NCBI GenBank assembly: GCA_030068075.1
Contig: CM057841.1
Coordinates: 46,603,030-46,667,029 of the forward strand
Reading direction: 5' to 3'
DNA: 64,000 nt
Origin: Paguma larvata
Taxonomy: Eukaryota > Chordata > Mammalia > Carnivora > Viverridae
In this document: positions 11,301 through 22,925 of the stretch, piece after piece
Numbering within the stretch: position 1 is the first letter of the stretch
Layout of the letters: each line of letters starts with the position of its first letter
The notes under the pieces: model-generated
What the model was told of the DNA's origin: nothing
Databases searched by the model: none
Seen by the model: only the letters and a program-made list of their open reading frames with translations
Position numbers and translations under genes: made by a program

Positions 11301-14300
11301 TGCTTTGCCACCTGCCTAGTGGTGGGAGCACGCCCTTCTTAGGTAAGGATAATAGTGAGCTGAGCTGAGCCGAGCCGACCCACAGGAGATGTGTACGTTT
11401 TTACGAAAGACTGACCAAATGGAGGACTGTACAGAAGATCAGACCCCGAGGGTGCAGTCAAGTTAGGCAGGCGTTCCACAGGAAAGGGTCACTTCGTGTT
11501 CAGAGTTCCCACAGGCAGAGTGCCAATAAAGCTGCCTGGACAGGTGTGTTCAGGAAAGAGATGAGGGACGTAAGGAAAGCGGGGAGAGCAAGGAGGCAGT
11601 CACTTGCAGGCTTACTGTGCTATGGCCTTTGACCACGATGAAACCTTGCTTGATCTGGCTGACACGCACAGGCCAGGTGCTGTGGTTGGAGCGAAGCATG
11701 TCCAGGTCCCACACCTCAGCCTGGAGGGTACAAGATGAGTGTTCAGCCCATGCCCACACCACGGCCACTCTGTCCTCTCCTCTCCCCTCATGCGTGGTTT
11801 CCTCACCCGGTCCTCATGCAATAGGGCCACTGTTGGGCTGCCCTCCTCACAGCAGTCCTCACTCTCCTCAGGGATGAAGGGGCACCAGATGATCCTGCGG
11901 AAGTGGTTCAGTGGTGTACCCTCTGGCTGCTGGATGTGGACCAAGATCTCTTCTCTGAGCAGGGTGTTAAGGGCTAAACAGGTGGATGATGAGGTATGTC
12001 TGGTAGCTCCAGTCCCACCCACCTTTCTTCAGTCTCCCATCCTACCCCGGGGAAAGGATACTGAATTTTGCCATTAACTAGAGCCAAGCGCCACACAAAC
12101 AGGTTGCCTGCCTCATCCAGGCAGGCCAGCTGTGAGGAATTGAGGTGTGCAAAGGCCAGATCAGCTACACTGCCTGTGAAGCCTTTGAGCAGGGTCCGCT
12201 CCGAAGTGCTGACACTGATCACTCGCACCATCGCCGAGCCATTGTTGGCAGCTGGAATCAGAAGAGCAGTAGGTCGTAAGTAAGGCCCAGGCAGTGGCAG
12301 AGGAACCCTGCCCTTGCCTGCTCATTGCCACTACTACTCTGAAGCTCAGTTTTCCCACTTGGCTCCCCAAAGCCTTTCTGAGGTGGGGGCAGCACAGACA
12401 AGCCTTCTATTGTACCCTAAAGGCTGAGTGGGCTGAGTGGCCTGACACTGGATTTGCATCTCTGAGGCTTCTAGCAGAACAGCCCCCCACCGCCTTTCCC
12501 CTGCCCCTACTCACCCCGAATGGCATAGGCCAAGAAGGAGTTGGACACAGCAATCAGGTTGCCATAGTAATATTTCTGCTCCCAGTCATACTTGGCCACA
12601 GGCTGGATTTTCACCTGAGAACCAAGGGTGAGGAAGGTCGTAGAGGCTGAGGGCTAGGGTAGCTCTGCCAGAGTCCAGTTGGTCCCCAGCATCCCTGGGG
12701 ACAGGAGATGCCACAGGTGTGAGCCTAGCTACCCACTCACAACTCTTGGGACCAGATTCCCAAGAGACTTGGCAGCTAACTCTGGCTTCCTGAGACTGAG
12801 GCACACTACCTACCTGTCAAGGTAGTCCCCATAGAAATTGGCAGCATGGGATGGGGAAGGGAGAGGCTGAATGTGCCCACATCCACCATACACAACACAA
12901 CATCCTGGCACCCACCTTGTTGCTGCCCCGTGCCTTGCTTGAGATGCTGGAGTCACTGCTGGCGACAATCTCCACCTCCTTGGCCAAAATCCCAATACAT
13001 GTAGAGCTATCATCTCCTGAGAGGCAGCTGTGGGGAGGAGTGAACAAGCTTGACTCCTGTTCCCACAAAGTCTCAATGGGCAGGTTGGGAGGGAGAGAGA
13101 ATACAATCACTCTGGAAAAGGTGTCAAGTCCCAGATGCTCAGCTATGCCTGGTCTACTGGTCCCCAAACCCACAGTTCCCTTTGCTCACCTCCCTCCTTG
13201 GTAATGGGTCTATTCCATCTGAAATGGGAGCTCAAACTTCAGACCCAGGCCAAGCTCTTTGGCTTGTCCTTTCCTCTCACTCTAGTAGAAATATAATGTG
13301 GTTAAGTGCACCATCCCAAAGACCCCAACACCACTGCTGCCATTTCCCAGACACTCACATGACCTGCTTTTCCTGAAGGTTAATAGGTGGCATGGCCCGG
13401 AGACCAGGCTTGTTTGCTGAAGTACCATCACCTGAGCAGAGGGGGTCTGGGACCAGAAGCCCATTGAGATCCCCATTGTAGGCATTAGATGGCCGCTGGC
13501 TCTCTGCACTGGGACCTGGGGACAGAAAGGGCCGCTCTGATAAGGTTGTTTCACATGCCCACTGGCCTCTCCTCCTGCAGAATTTCATTCAAGAACCATG
13601 AGGCACTCTAGGAACATTCCACTGAGGGACCCATGTCAGTGGGGAGGATGGCCCTTGGTTCATCTTTTGCTCCATAGTTAACTCAGTCTCTGCCAAGACC
13701 AAGGCTGTGCAAGGGGCTCTTCCACCTGAAGGAAGAGTAAGGCTGTCAAGAATTCGGTGAAGTCAATTAATACTTGGGCTTGGGTCGGCACAGAGGGACT
13801 CTGTTTACTTGAGGGAAAGCATGGGAAGGGTCAGGACAGAGTTCAAGAGGAGATGCCATCACAGCCTGTGTGGCTGGAACACGCAAACAGGAAAGATGGA
13901 GGGAAACCAAGCTACAGAGGTCTCAGGTATGACTCTTGAGTGCTTAAATTCTTCCTGTAGCAATGAGAGTCACAGAAGAGTCTCACTCTTTGTGTGTGTG
14001 TGTGTATGTGTATGTATATGTATATATATATATGTGTGTGTATATATATATATATGTTTTTTAATTTTTTTTTTGAGAGAGAGCATGCACATGTGTGCAC
14101 ATGAGCAGGGGAAGGGTAGAGGGGGAGAGAGAGAATCCCAAATAGGCTCCACACTCAGTGCAGAGCCTGACAAGGAGCTCAATCCCACTACCCTGGGATC
14201 ATGACCTGAGCTCAAAGATTCAGAAGCACAATCGACTGAGCCACCCACGCGCCCCTAGAGAGCCACAAAAAAGTTTTAAATGGGAAGGTGACATGGTCTG

Positions 14301-16269
14301 CTATGGCCAGAAGATTGACTGTTTTAAGGCAGCATGTAGCATAGATGAGAATCCAAGAGATACCAGGTCCTAGACCAAGATAGTGGTAGAAGGTAGAGAA
14401 GCAAGACAGACTCCTAATGCATGAATGAACACCAATAGGATGTGGGAATAAGACAGGGACGTGCTCCTGACAGAAATGGCTCAGAAGAAGACACCTTGAG
14501 CACATAAACTCAGAAAGAATGGACATGAAGGAGCTGGACAAAGTGGAGAGAAACTCCATGGACAGGGTGTGTAGTGGTGAAAGATAGTATTTCAGTTGTT
14601 TGCCATTGGTTGTTTCAAGCACCCTCACAGGTTCAGACACTACCCTAAAACTCCTGGGTGACAAAGAGACTAGGGCTCCACATTATTGAAAAACAAGGCA
14701 AGTTTCTAGTCACAAAACAGTATGGGGTCTGATATGGTCCTCCAGTGCGAGGAGACAAGCAAGAGCTGCTTGGCAAATTGGGCAATTAGATACCCATCAA
14801 TAAATGAGGAAATAAGTGGAAAGCCTGCAGGCCACTTCACTTGGATCAGAGCCACTTTAGCTGCTCAGGGGTAAGCTGGCCGCTCTCCCTCCCAGGCAGG
14901 CTACCATGAGGACAAACAAACAAGCTACAAAATATTGGCCACATCGGACTCTACCAAAGCTATATGCAGTCTAGTCTGCACAGAGCTGATGAGCAGGAGT
15001 GGTCCAAGCCAAGCTCACAAGTAAAGGGAGCCCACACTCCAGGTCTGGGTTGAAGTGCTTAGTGGTTTCAGGCAGCAGATGGATTTTCCTCAGGGGGTAA
15101 GGGGCAGCTAAACCCACCCAGTGTGAGCACCAGTGTCTGCTTCCAAAAGCAGCCAGTTTGGGCCTCCTAGCAGGTTTAAGAACAGGATCTAAGGAAACGC
15201 TAATTCTGAGCTGTGGTCACTGCATACCCGCACCACCATCACCAGTCAGACTTTCAACCACTACTTTTCACAGGCTCCTGAACTTGCCAGGAAACTTTGG
15301 TGCCTTCACAGACACTATTTCTTCTTTGCAGAATGCCATTCCTGACACTCAATCACCTGTTCATATAAAACACTTAGACTAAACACTGTCTTTGGTCTTA
15401 GATCTGTTCTCAGGCACTCTCCAGCCCCAACCTGATCTACCCAGATCTCCATCGCAGTACCAAAATACTCCTTTTTTTCAATGACAACTCCATGATATTA
15501 CAATCTCATTAGTTCTCTATGTTCTGGGGGCTCCCTGAGGGCAGGAGCAGTTCTGAGGTATCACTGCAAGCCCAAGTAAAGTTTAAATAAACAGAAATAA
15601 ACTAGGGCTTGCAAATGTTTATAGCCTAATCCAATCAGTGCCATGCAGTCTGTGATTTGCTTTAATCCCAGAAAGGACACAGAATTGGGGCTGGTCATCT
15701 TCCTCCTGAAAATCGGTTTTAGAACAGCAGACTTGGAGTCTGTATTCTAGAGTGAAGGGCAAATTGCAGAGGGGGACCAGTGGCTCCTCCGCACGGCGTC
15801 TAGGGCTAGACCCAGAACTCCGCATACCGAGCCCAGACCAGGCCTCTGAACTATGGCACAAGGATAGGAAACCGGAGCTAGTCCCAGGAACACTACAGAC
15901 GTTGGGGCCAGGACGCGAACAGAGCCCTGCGGATTCAGAGAAGGAGCCTCACCTTCAGCAGAGACGCTGAAGGGCGAGGCAGAAGGGACCGGCTCCAGGA
16001 TGGGAAGGGATTTGCATGCCTGAGGGGCACGCTCAGCAATTTACCGCTCCAACCCCGGTCTTGCCGCACCAGCCAGGAGGATGCGGAATTGGTCCTGAGG
16101 GACTTGTGGGCCCTGAGGATAGCCCAGACCCACGCCGCCCTTCTGCACGCTCGCCGAGGGCCCACCCCCGGTGTCCTGGCTCACCCCCCGCGGGCCGGTC
16201 CAGCTTGAGGATGTCCCGCAGGTGCTGCGTGGCGTCCTCGATGTCGATGCTCGCGCAGGAGGAGGCCAT
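5301..16269 (-). CDS. EDC4: Enhancer of mRNA-decapping protein 4 (Ge-1/Hedls)
   Basis: 29 coding exons, phase-checked to 1402 codons (human 1401): 16185-16269, 13359-13515, 12916-13027, 12515-12614, 12062-12251, 11807-11954, 11616-11720, 11169-11278, 10996-11079, 10807-10902, 10615-10717, 10320-10500, 10158-10230, 9962-10053, 9696-9883, 9480-9601, 9234-9387, 8475-8908, 8286-8390, 8051-8203, 7925-7961, 7615-7792, 7346-7501, 7125-7240, 6861-7026, 6588-6774, 6275-6494, 5722-5885, 5301-5493. Known role: scaffold of P-bodies that couples DCP1 and DCP2 for mRNA decapping. Order: N-terminus MASSCASIDIEDATQHLRD, WD40-type region about 165-420, Ser-rich linker with a run of 17 Ser (614-630), helical region about 950-1220, and conserved C-terminal domain ending LMLHGLVTPSLP. 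The ATG at 16267-16269 fits the human start. Introns 5 and 22 look U12-type. The whole frame is intact. Confidence 0.97.
7502..7614 (-). other. EDC4: EDC4 intron 22, probable U12-type
   Basis: The minus-strand donor is GTATCCTTAT, the minor-spliceosome consensus. The branch-point-like TTCCTTAGCT (7511-7520 on plus) sits about 12 nt before the AG. Ends are GT-AG and the length is 113 nt. The branch element differs from TTCCTTRAC at the usual branch adenosine. Confidence 0.7.
9540..9590 (-). repeat. Coding hexanucleotide repeat in EDC4 (poly-Ser)
   Basis: Five tandem copies of AGCTGG on the plus strand (TCC AGC codon pairs on minus) flanked by AGC and TCC codons. They encode an unbroken run of 17 serines in exon 16. 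Confidence 0.9.
11955..12061 (-). other. EDC4: EDC4 intron 5, probable U12-type
   Basis: The minus-strand donor is GTATCCTTTCC. The branch-point-like CCCTTAAC (11966-11973 on plus) puts its adenosine about 12 nt before the acceptor AG. Length is 107 nt. No long polypyrimidine tract is present, as usual for this intron class. Confidence 0.8.
13988..14056. repeat. TG/TA compound microsatellite
   Basis: Alternating TG and TA dinucleotides ('tgtgtgtgtgtgtatgtg', then two TA runs) in EDC4 intron 1, directly abutting the T tail of a minus-strand SINE. Confidence 0.9.
14057..14256 (-). repeat. SINEC, minus orientation, EDC4 intron 1
   Basis: It starts with a T-rich tail and a GA-rich body and ends with 'cgactgagccacccacgcgcccc', the reversed tRNA-like head. 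Confidence 0.9.
15265..15570 (+). repeat. L2-type LINE 3' remnant in EDC4 intron 1
   Basis: The order of phrases (clinical L2-like 'tgccattcctgacactcaa', later 'gggggctccctgagggcag') resembles the L2 3' end. Strongly diverged. Confidence 0.5.
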
Positions 16270-16560
16270 GGGCCCAGGCGCAGGCGCCTCGTCCACGCCG
16301 CGTTCTTTTCGCTACCTCCGCGAACAGTGCAGCCGCACACAGCCCTGCCAGGACCAGACAGCAGGACACCGGTCACTAAACTCGGTCCACCCGCCGCCCG
16401 CAAACCGCCGCCCGCGCTGCGTCCCTGTGCCCCACCAGCCCCTCCAACCGCCTCCACTTCCGGCCCGCCTGAGCTCTGGCTCCCGGAACCTGCGCAGGGT
16501 GGAGAAGAAAGGTTCCGGGCTGGGGGCGGAAGCTTCACCCCTCCCGGACCCTTTGGTCAA
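16040..16560 (-). promoter_or_regulatory. EDC4 CpG-rich promoter and 5' UTR
   Basis: CpG dinucleotides are dense on both sides of the EDC4 ATG (16267-16269) and drop sharply right of about 16570 and left of about 15900. No TATA box is seen. The exact start site cannot be read from sequence. Confidence 0.75.
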
Positions 16561-16569
16561 CGGGTGAGG

Positions 16570-18235
16570 CAAAGCAACCCTTTCTTCAGGGCTGAGGCAG
16601 AGCAAATGTCCACGTACTGGACCGACCAAATCCCTGTGCATATCAGGACATCCCGTCCAGTTTATGTCCATTACCAGAACATGTACTCACTCATTGGGTT
16701 CAGAACTGGATCAATTTAACCACCCAGGTTACAGTCCCTCAGGCCCTCCCCAGAATAAAGGTGAATTGGTAGAACCCTAGGTCTCCCCTTTGGGAAATAG
16801 GGCAGGGCGACCCAAGGCCTCAGGGGAATGTAAGCTCAGAAATCGCAAGGGGGAGATGGTCAAATCACAAATATCGGATTGTTGCTTATTATTCCCCAGC
16901 ATCCCCTCCCCGCCCAGGCCTGACACCCTCAGGCAGGAAGAAAGAAACCAGAGTTTACAAACACCTCTTTATTGCAGAAATTTTCAGGCACAGGTACATG
17001 GAAGAAGCTGTATTGCAGATTTTATACAGGGTGGTTTAAGAGGCAGCAGGCATCTACTTCTCTCCCAACCTCCATTCCCCAAACACACAGCATCCTAAAT
17101 CAGTCCCACTGAAATCTCCTGAGTTTGTGGTCTTCTAGAAACAGTTCGTCCTACCCTGTGCCCAGGGTAGCAAGGCAAGCTGTGGAGGTCTGAGGAAGTC
17201 CTTGGCCTCCAACCATAGTGCAGGGGGACGGTGGAGCGCAGATCAGGCATAACTGTGGAGCCCTCACCCATCTTAAAACCCCTAGCAGGGCACCAGCCCA
17301 AGACCTGGGTTTGGTTCTAGCTTTTGGTGGCGGATCTTGCCACCAGGTTTTATAACACCAGAGGTCTATGGGCTAAAGGGCTAGATCTGAAATGGGCAAA
17401 GCCTCTGTCCCGCAAACTGAGCAGCAGAAACTGCCCTGATGCCCTGATAGTTAAGATTCCCTGGGACTTGAAGACAATGTGAAAGTATGTGTGTGGTGAG
17501 GGAGGAAAGAGGAATCCTTAGAGATACCTTGCAAAGGTCTGTGGGGTAAGAAGTCCCAAAGCACAAATCCCTCAGTCTCAGACTGCCTACTTTTATAGCT
17601 CTAAATCTGTACTCCAGCCCAACTGGGCCTGGCTCTGCACTCCACAGGCAAATGGAGGCTGACTGTTCTGGGCACTCACCTCTGGGCAAGGATATCCAAA
17701 GGAGGTGGTGCAAAACTGGAGCTGCTCTCTCCTTAGCTTGGGGTTTATGGAGCACCCTAAATGTGATCCTGACTTTTCTGGGGGTAGAACAGGACGTTCT
17801 CCCTCAAACCTTTGCTCATTTTATACAGGGTAGTTTTGCTGAGCCCTCAGTCCAGAGCACCTGAGCCTGATGATTCATTTTCAATGGGATTCTAGATCAT
17901 CTCTTATTACCAGAGCCCTTACCCTACCCAATGTAGGAGTTGTCAGAACTGACTGTAAAAACTTCAATGCAAGGGAAGCTTCAGGCCAGACCTGACCTGA
18001 GTTCTATCTGCAGCTCAGTTTTCCAGGACCAAGTGGGCTGAGGTGGGGCATACTATGCCCTACAAGGCTTCTGAGAGAAGCTAGCTGGGAGTACTGCTTC
18101 AGAAGTTTCTCTTTGTAACATGTATTGCTGAGTTGGGGGGAGAGGTGGGAAGGTGAGACATGAGAGAGACAATGGGGCAGGGTAGTTATTGATGCCCAGC
18201 CAACTATTAAACTCATTAAAACAATTTAAACTGTT
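16570..18235. other. Spacer or extended NUTF2 3' UTR between EDC4 and NUTF2
   Basis: No coding exon is visible. If NUTF2 uses the distal poly(A) signal at 16968-16973, most of this stretch is its 3' UTR; if it uses the proximal one at 18253-18258, it is intergenic. A 19-bp sequence occurs twice (17019-17037 and 17818-17836, one mismatch). No SINE is present. Confidence 0.55.
16968..16973 (-). terminator. Possible distal NUTF2 poly(A) signal (AATAAA)
   Basis: The minus strand reads GCAATAAAGAGGTGTTTG, an AATAAA followed by a GT-rich stretch. It lies about 1.67 kb after the NUTF2 stop and about 700 bp before the EDC4 ATG. Confidence 0.5.
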
Positions 18236-18252
18236 AAGAAAATTTTTGTGGT

Positions 18253-18258
18253 TTTATT
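18253..18258 (-). terminator. NUTF2: Proximal NUTF2 poly(A) signal (AATAAA)
   Basis: The minus strand reads ACAATAAAACC about 380 nt after the NUTF2 stop. The downstream stretch is T-rich. Confidence 0.55.
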
Positions 18259-18361
18259 GTATCATGAGGCATTGAAACATCCGAACAAATCAATATCTGG
18301 GCGGTGAGGCAGCTGCTTTCTCCTTCACTTCTTTGGGTTACTAGAGCAACTTGTCAGTAGA

Positions 18362-18389
18362 TTAAAAAAAAAAAAAAAAAAAAAAAAAA
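18362..18389. repeat. A28 homopolymer
   Basis: Unbroken run of about 28 A on the plus strand (T on the NUTF2 sense strand), inside the NUTF2 3' UTR. No SINE body is attached. Confidence 0.85.
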
Positions 18390-18637
18390 GACAACCTTTT
18401 GCATTACTTAAGTCTTTCCAAGGCATGCGCTGGTACAACACAAACTTCTCCTGTCAGATGCAACTAGTCTAGCGTCCAAACATCATGCACAATACCCCTG
18501 TAGCAGCAGCGCACTGCGCCCGCTCCCACCGCGGCCCTGCTCGTTTGTGTATGATATTTGGAGCATCTGGAGGAGTGTGAATAGTATTGGGAAGAGGAGG
18601 GAGGAGGAAACAGCATGAGTGCCTGGCTGGGAGGAGG

Positions 18638-21600
18638 TCAGCCAAAGTTGTGCAGGGCAAGCCTGAACATGTCATTGGTGCAAACCCAAGCATCGTTGAT
18701 GTTCTTTAATAGGAACATCTGGTGGAACCCCATGATGGGGTCTTCATCAGCCTGTGAGGAGAAAGAAAATGATTCAGTAAGTAGGCCAAGGAACAGGAAG
18801 GGAGTTTAGTGGCAGGGCAATAGGACAAGGAATGCTGACTTTGAGATCAGGCCCTACTGCTTGGACTCAAATATAGCCAGTATAGCCAAAAGGTATTTAT
18901 GAATGTGAATTGATATAATGCACAAAACATGGCACTGGGCACACAGAGGCTGCAGATGGCAGTTCACACTGCTACGTGCACTTAAACTGCAGAACACATC
19001 ACCAGTTAGCCACCACAAGAGAGCAGAAAACACATCTGCCTCTGAGCCCGTGTCTCTAGGCAGGGATCAACTTGAAAGAGTTCTGCAGTGCTCACCACAT
19101 AACTTATAGTACTTAAAAACTAAATAATCTTAGTGTCTGATTACACCAGTTAGTCCAATTAGGAGAACCTAGTGCTAATACTGACTGTGGCCAAGTAGGT
19201 GAGAAAAGACTCAAAATGGAGTTTACACTGTAATCACAGCTCTACAGAGCAAAAATGAAGCAATGCCACCAGGTGATGTTTCCTGTCATGTCATATATAA
19301 CATTTGCAATGAAAAAAGAAAGGCAAGACACCTCTAGCCAAACTGCAGAAGATCGGGATGAAGCAGAGTTAAGGTAGGAGCCCAGTTAGCCAGCGCTATC
19401 TCTAACATTGCTGGGCTTTCTGGGAATTATCATCAGCAAGAAGGCAAATCAGTCTTTTGGGGGCTCTGAGTTGGACAGAAAGAGAATGAACCTGAAGCCA
19501 AGTGGGAATGGGCAATGCTTATTTCCTAGCCTGGAAAATAGGCACTGAGCTCCCTGGAGAGATCTCTTCACTCCCAAGGGCCTATGGGAACAAACTCTGG
19601 GCATTTTGGACAGGCAGGAAAAACTGACAGGAAAAGTCCAGGCAGGTCCCTCTGGGTCTATGGCAGAGGCCTATGGGCCCCCTCTTTCTGCTCTTGTATT
19701 TGACTCAGAAGTCCCCACCTAACCTACGGAGAAGGCCATGTGGGCTTTTTATTCTGAGTCCCACTCAGGAGACTGGGACCTGGTCAATGGGTGGCCAATC
19801 TGTCCTGCTTTGGAAAGGAGGAGAAGCTTTTTGGAAATTAAGAATCTGGCTTCAGTCTGCTGGAACACAGCAGGTAGGAGTTCCCGGAAGAGTTCTTGGG
19901 GGACTGAGGAGCTGAAGGCTTTGAGGAGGATAGGTCTTGGGAAGAGGAAAGGAGAATGCGAAGAGATGCAGGAGTTCCGGGTATCTGCTTTGCTCAGCAG
20001 GTGGACGAGCCAGCAGCCAGCTCAGGGAGTAGCAACATGGGCTCCAGCAGGGGACTGCGACTCAGCACCCAGCTGGCCCATCTAGGATCAGTCGCCTACA
20101 GAAAGCCCACCTATACCTCAGGGCAGTACGAAGGCCCAGCAGCTTGGCACCACAACCCCACCCTGCTCCTACACCTCTTGTCCGTTTTGCAAGAAAGCTC
20201 TAGACCAGTACTTTCCAATAGTACTTTCTGTAACAACACAATCAGTCTATGTCTGCACTGTCCAATAGGCAGCCACAGTGACTGACTATAAGCACTTGAA
20301 ATATAGTTAGTTCAGCAAAGGAACTCCATTTTAACTTTCATCTTAATGACTGTAATCTAAAAATTGCCATTAAAATTGAAATATAATTTAAAAATGTGAC
20401 TAGTGGTTAGTGTATTCAGTTACACAGCTCTAGACACGTTGGGTGTCCCTTGATAAGCAGGTTGCATCACAGGGAAGGCAGGGGCGCAGGGCTCCCCTCT
20501 GCCTGCCCACCCCTCCCTACCAGCGCTATTACCTTGAGCTGGCCCACAACCATGCTGATGATGCAGCTATCTGGCGTGGGCTGATGGTCCTGTGCCGTGA
20601 TGCTGTGCTGGATTTTCTGGAACGGAAGGCTCTACAAAAGAAAGAGTGGGTGATGGGCTGTGCCCAGCAGAACAGAGAAGAAGCTGCTTGCAGCATGGTC
20701 CTGGCCCTACTTACAGACAACTTCTCCACAATGGCAGCTTTCCCCTGGAACTGCTGTCCTTCCCACGTAAGGCATGATGCGTCAATCTGAAAACCAGAAA
20801 ACACGGGGTCAGGGCCTCAGAGCAAAAGGAATGTATCTCTGAGGCCCTGAAAAGGACCTTGTTTGGAAAAATGAGTCCAAAACTCAGTTACCTTAACTTT
20901 AAAGAAGGGAACTGAACGTAGCTTCCATACTTTCCACTACTAACAATCTCTTTAATTACATCCTATCTTCCCAGAGCCCCGGCTCTGAAAAACTAACAAA
21001 ATCCAAACCTATTTAGTAAGTCCATTTCCTGGTTTTTATTCAAGAAGTTATATGGCCTCTGGGGGTGCCTGGGTGGCTCAGTTGGTTAAGTGTCCGACTC
21101 TTGATTTCAGGTCAGGTCATGATCTCCTAATTCATGAGACTGAGCCCTGTGTCGGGCTTTGAGCTGTATCGTGGACCCTGCTTGGGATTCTCTCTCCTCC
21201 TCTCTCTCTGTCCCTCCCTGACTCTCTCTCAAAATAAATAAATAACTTAAAGAAAAACAAAAAATGAAAAACGACCAAGAAGTTATATGGCCTCTGATAT
21301 GCATGAGCCCCAGGCTGGCTATATGTGGTCAAGGCTCAGCCAAAAGTCATCCTGCTGTGTGGTCAGTCGGCACCAGTCCTAGAGAAGCCCATGAGAACTA
21401 ACTTGGAAACATTCTATATTCAGTACCATCTCTAGAGCTCAGGCTGAGTTCTACTGAGGCCATTCCCATAGGGATACCCATGAGGGCAGGGAAGGATGGA
21501 GGCTGACAACACCTCCCAAGGCCTAGCCTGGGACCCTCCCTACCATCAACATGCAATTCACTAGTTTCATCCTCTCCAGATTTTTCCTGCCATAGACTCC

Positions 21601-22925
21601 AGGGACAGAACTCAAAAGTGCCTCTGCTACTTACCAGCTATAATATTTGGCAAGTTACTTATTTTTCTGTTTCCTGATCTTTAAAAGAGACACATGCTGA
21701 GGATTATATGTAATGACATACATAAAGCACTCTTTTAGGACCATGCTAACTCTTTTCTCTGGGTCAGGGCTGCTTTAATTGATTTGAAGGCAGAAGTGCC
21801 AGGATCCCAGAGTCAGATCAGTTCAAGTTTTTTTAATTCTCTATGGACAACCAAATAATACATGTACTGGATTTGGCTTTCCACTGTTAAGATCCCTTTT
21901 TCTTCGGGTTTGACTCTGACTTTTTGGAGACACAGAGGGCTTTGCTCACAGCCCAGTCAGGCTCTCAGGCTATGCTGGATGACTCTGATCATTTCCATTC
22001 TGGACAGACCTGCTAGAAATGGCCTGATCAATCACATTACTGTGACTGAGTCCTGGCAGGGTCAAATACAAGTAGCTCTTGGTATATGTGATCATTAAAA
22101 TAGCACCAAACAGGGGCGCCTGGGTGGCTCAGTTCATTAAGCGTCTGACTTCAGCTCAGGTCATGATCTCACCGTCCGCGAGTTCGAGCCCCATGTCCGG
22201 CTCTATGCTGACAGCTCAGAGCCTGGAGCCTGCTTTGGATTCTGTGTCTCCCTCTCTCTCTGCTCCTCCCCGACTCATGTTCTGCCTCAGTCTCTCAAAA
22301 ATAAACAAATGTTAAAAAAAATTTTTTTTTAAATAGCACCAAACAGTGCCTTCCTAGAAGAGTTAAAGACACACCAGTCTCCCTGGGCTAACCCCATTTG
22401 TTTACCATGAGCAGTCAGGGGCTTCTGGCCCTCAAAAGGAAACTGGACCTAAGACTTCCAGGAGAACTCAGTTTTGCACTGATGATGCTCACAACTGCTG
22501 CCTCCAAGAGAGCACCATGAGCCCTAGCATCTGTCTGCTGCTGCCCAATCTGGAACCAGAGGCATTCTCAGAACCGTGGAATGGCAAGCCCAGAACACCC
22601 TGCCAAGGATACAGGATCCCTACTCTTATGGAGATGACAAAAGGGAACGTGTAGACCAGGTAGATGGGCTAAGCCTCAGGCCCCCTGTGCCAAAGACAGA
22701 AGCTCAGATAGAAGAGTATAGCCAAATCTGATAAAGGCTGCTAGAACTTGTGAACTGGACACACTGGCCCAGTATCTGAACTGATCCCTTGGGGACCCTG
22801 TTCAGGCCCTAGAGCTGGAGACTTACATAAATTGCGCCTAGTTGGGTTCTGTCGTTATCAAATAACTGGTAGTAATGTTGAATGAAGCTGGATCCAATCT
22901 GCTCCCAAATTGGCTTGTCTCCCAT
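18638..22925 (-). CDS. NUTF2: Nuclear transport factor 2 (NTF2, RanGDP importer)
   Basis: Four coding exons: 22827-22925, 20715-20786, 20533-20631 and 18638-18751, each exactly in phase and summing to 127 codons plus TGA, the usual NTF2 length. The protein starts [20 protein letters not shown] and ends [12 protein letters not shown]; this is essentially the invariant vertebrate protein. Known role: a cone-shaped homodimer that binds RanGDP and FxFG nucleoporins and returns Ran to the nucleus. The coding exon 1 also carries 29 nt of 5' UTR up to an acceptor at 22955. A non-coding first exon lies at the CpG island near 33.9 kb, so intron 1 is about 10.9 kb. No frame damage. Confidence is near certain. 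Confidence 0.98.
20195..20435. repeat. Old DNA-transposon-like remnant in NUTF2 intron
   Basis: The stretch has 'ctgtccaatag', 'agccac', 'acttgaaata' and an AT-rich core, a layout seen in old mammalian non-autonomous DNA transposons. Family not assigned. Confidence 0.35.
21062..21275 (+). repeat. SINEC with perfect 21-bp target-site duplication
   Basis: Complete SINE in NUTF2 intron 2. The 21-bp duplication lies at 21041-21061 and 21276-21296 and starts CAAGAAGTTATATGG. Confidence 0.95.
21600..21740 (+). repeat. MIR remnant
   Basis: Phrases 'gctacttaccagcta', 'ggcaagttactt' and 'tttcctgatctttaaaa' follow the MIR consensus order. Confidence 0.65.
22114..22330 (+). repeat. SINEC with perfect 16-bp target-site duplication
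   Basis: Complete copy close to NUTF2 coding exon 1. AAATAGCACCAAACAG is repeated at 22098-22113 and 22331-22346. Confidence 0.95.

Noticed and set aside
16016..16719. 180-codon plus-strand frames over the EDC4 promoter
   Set aside because: Typical long frames in a CpG island, antisense to EDC4 exon 1; no homology recognised.
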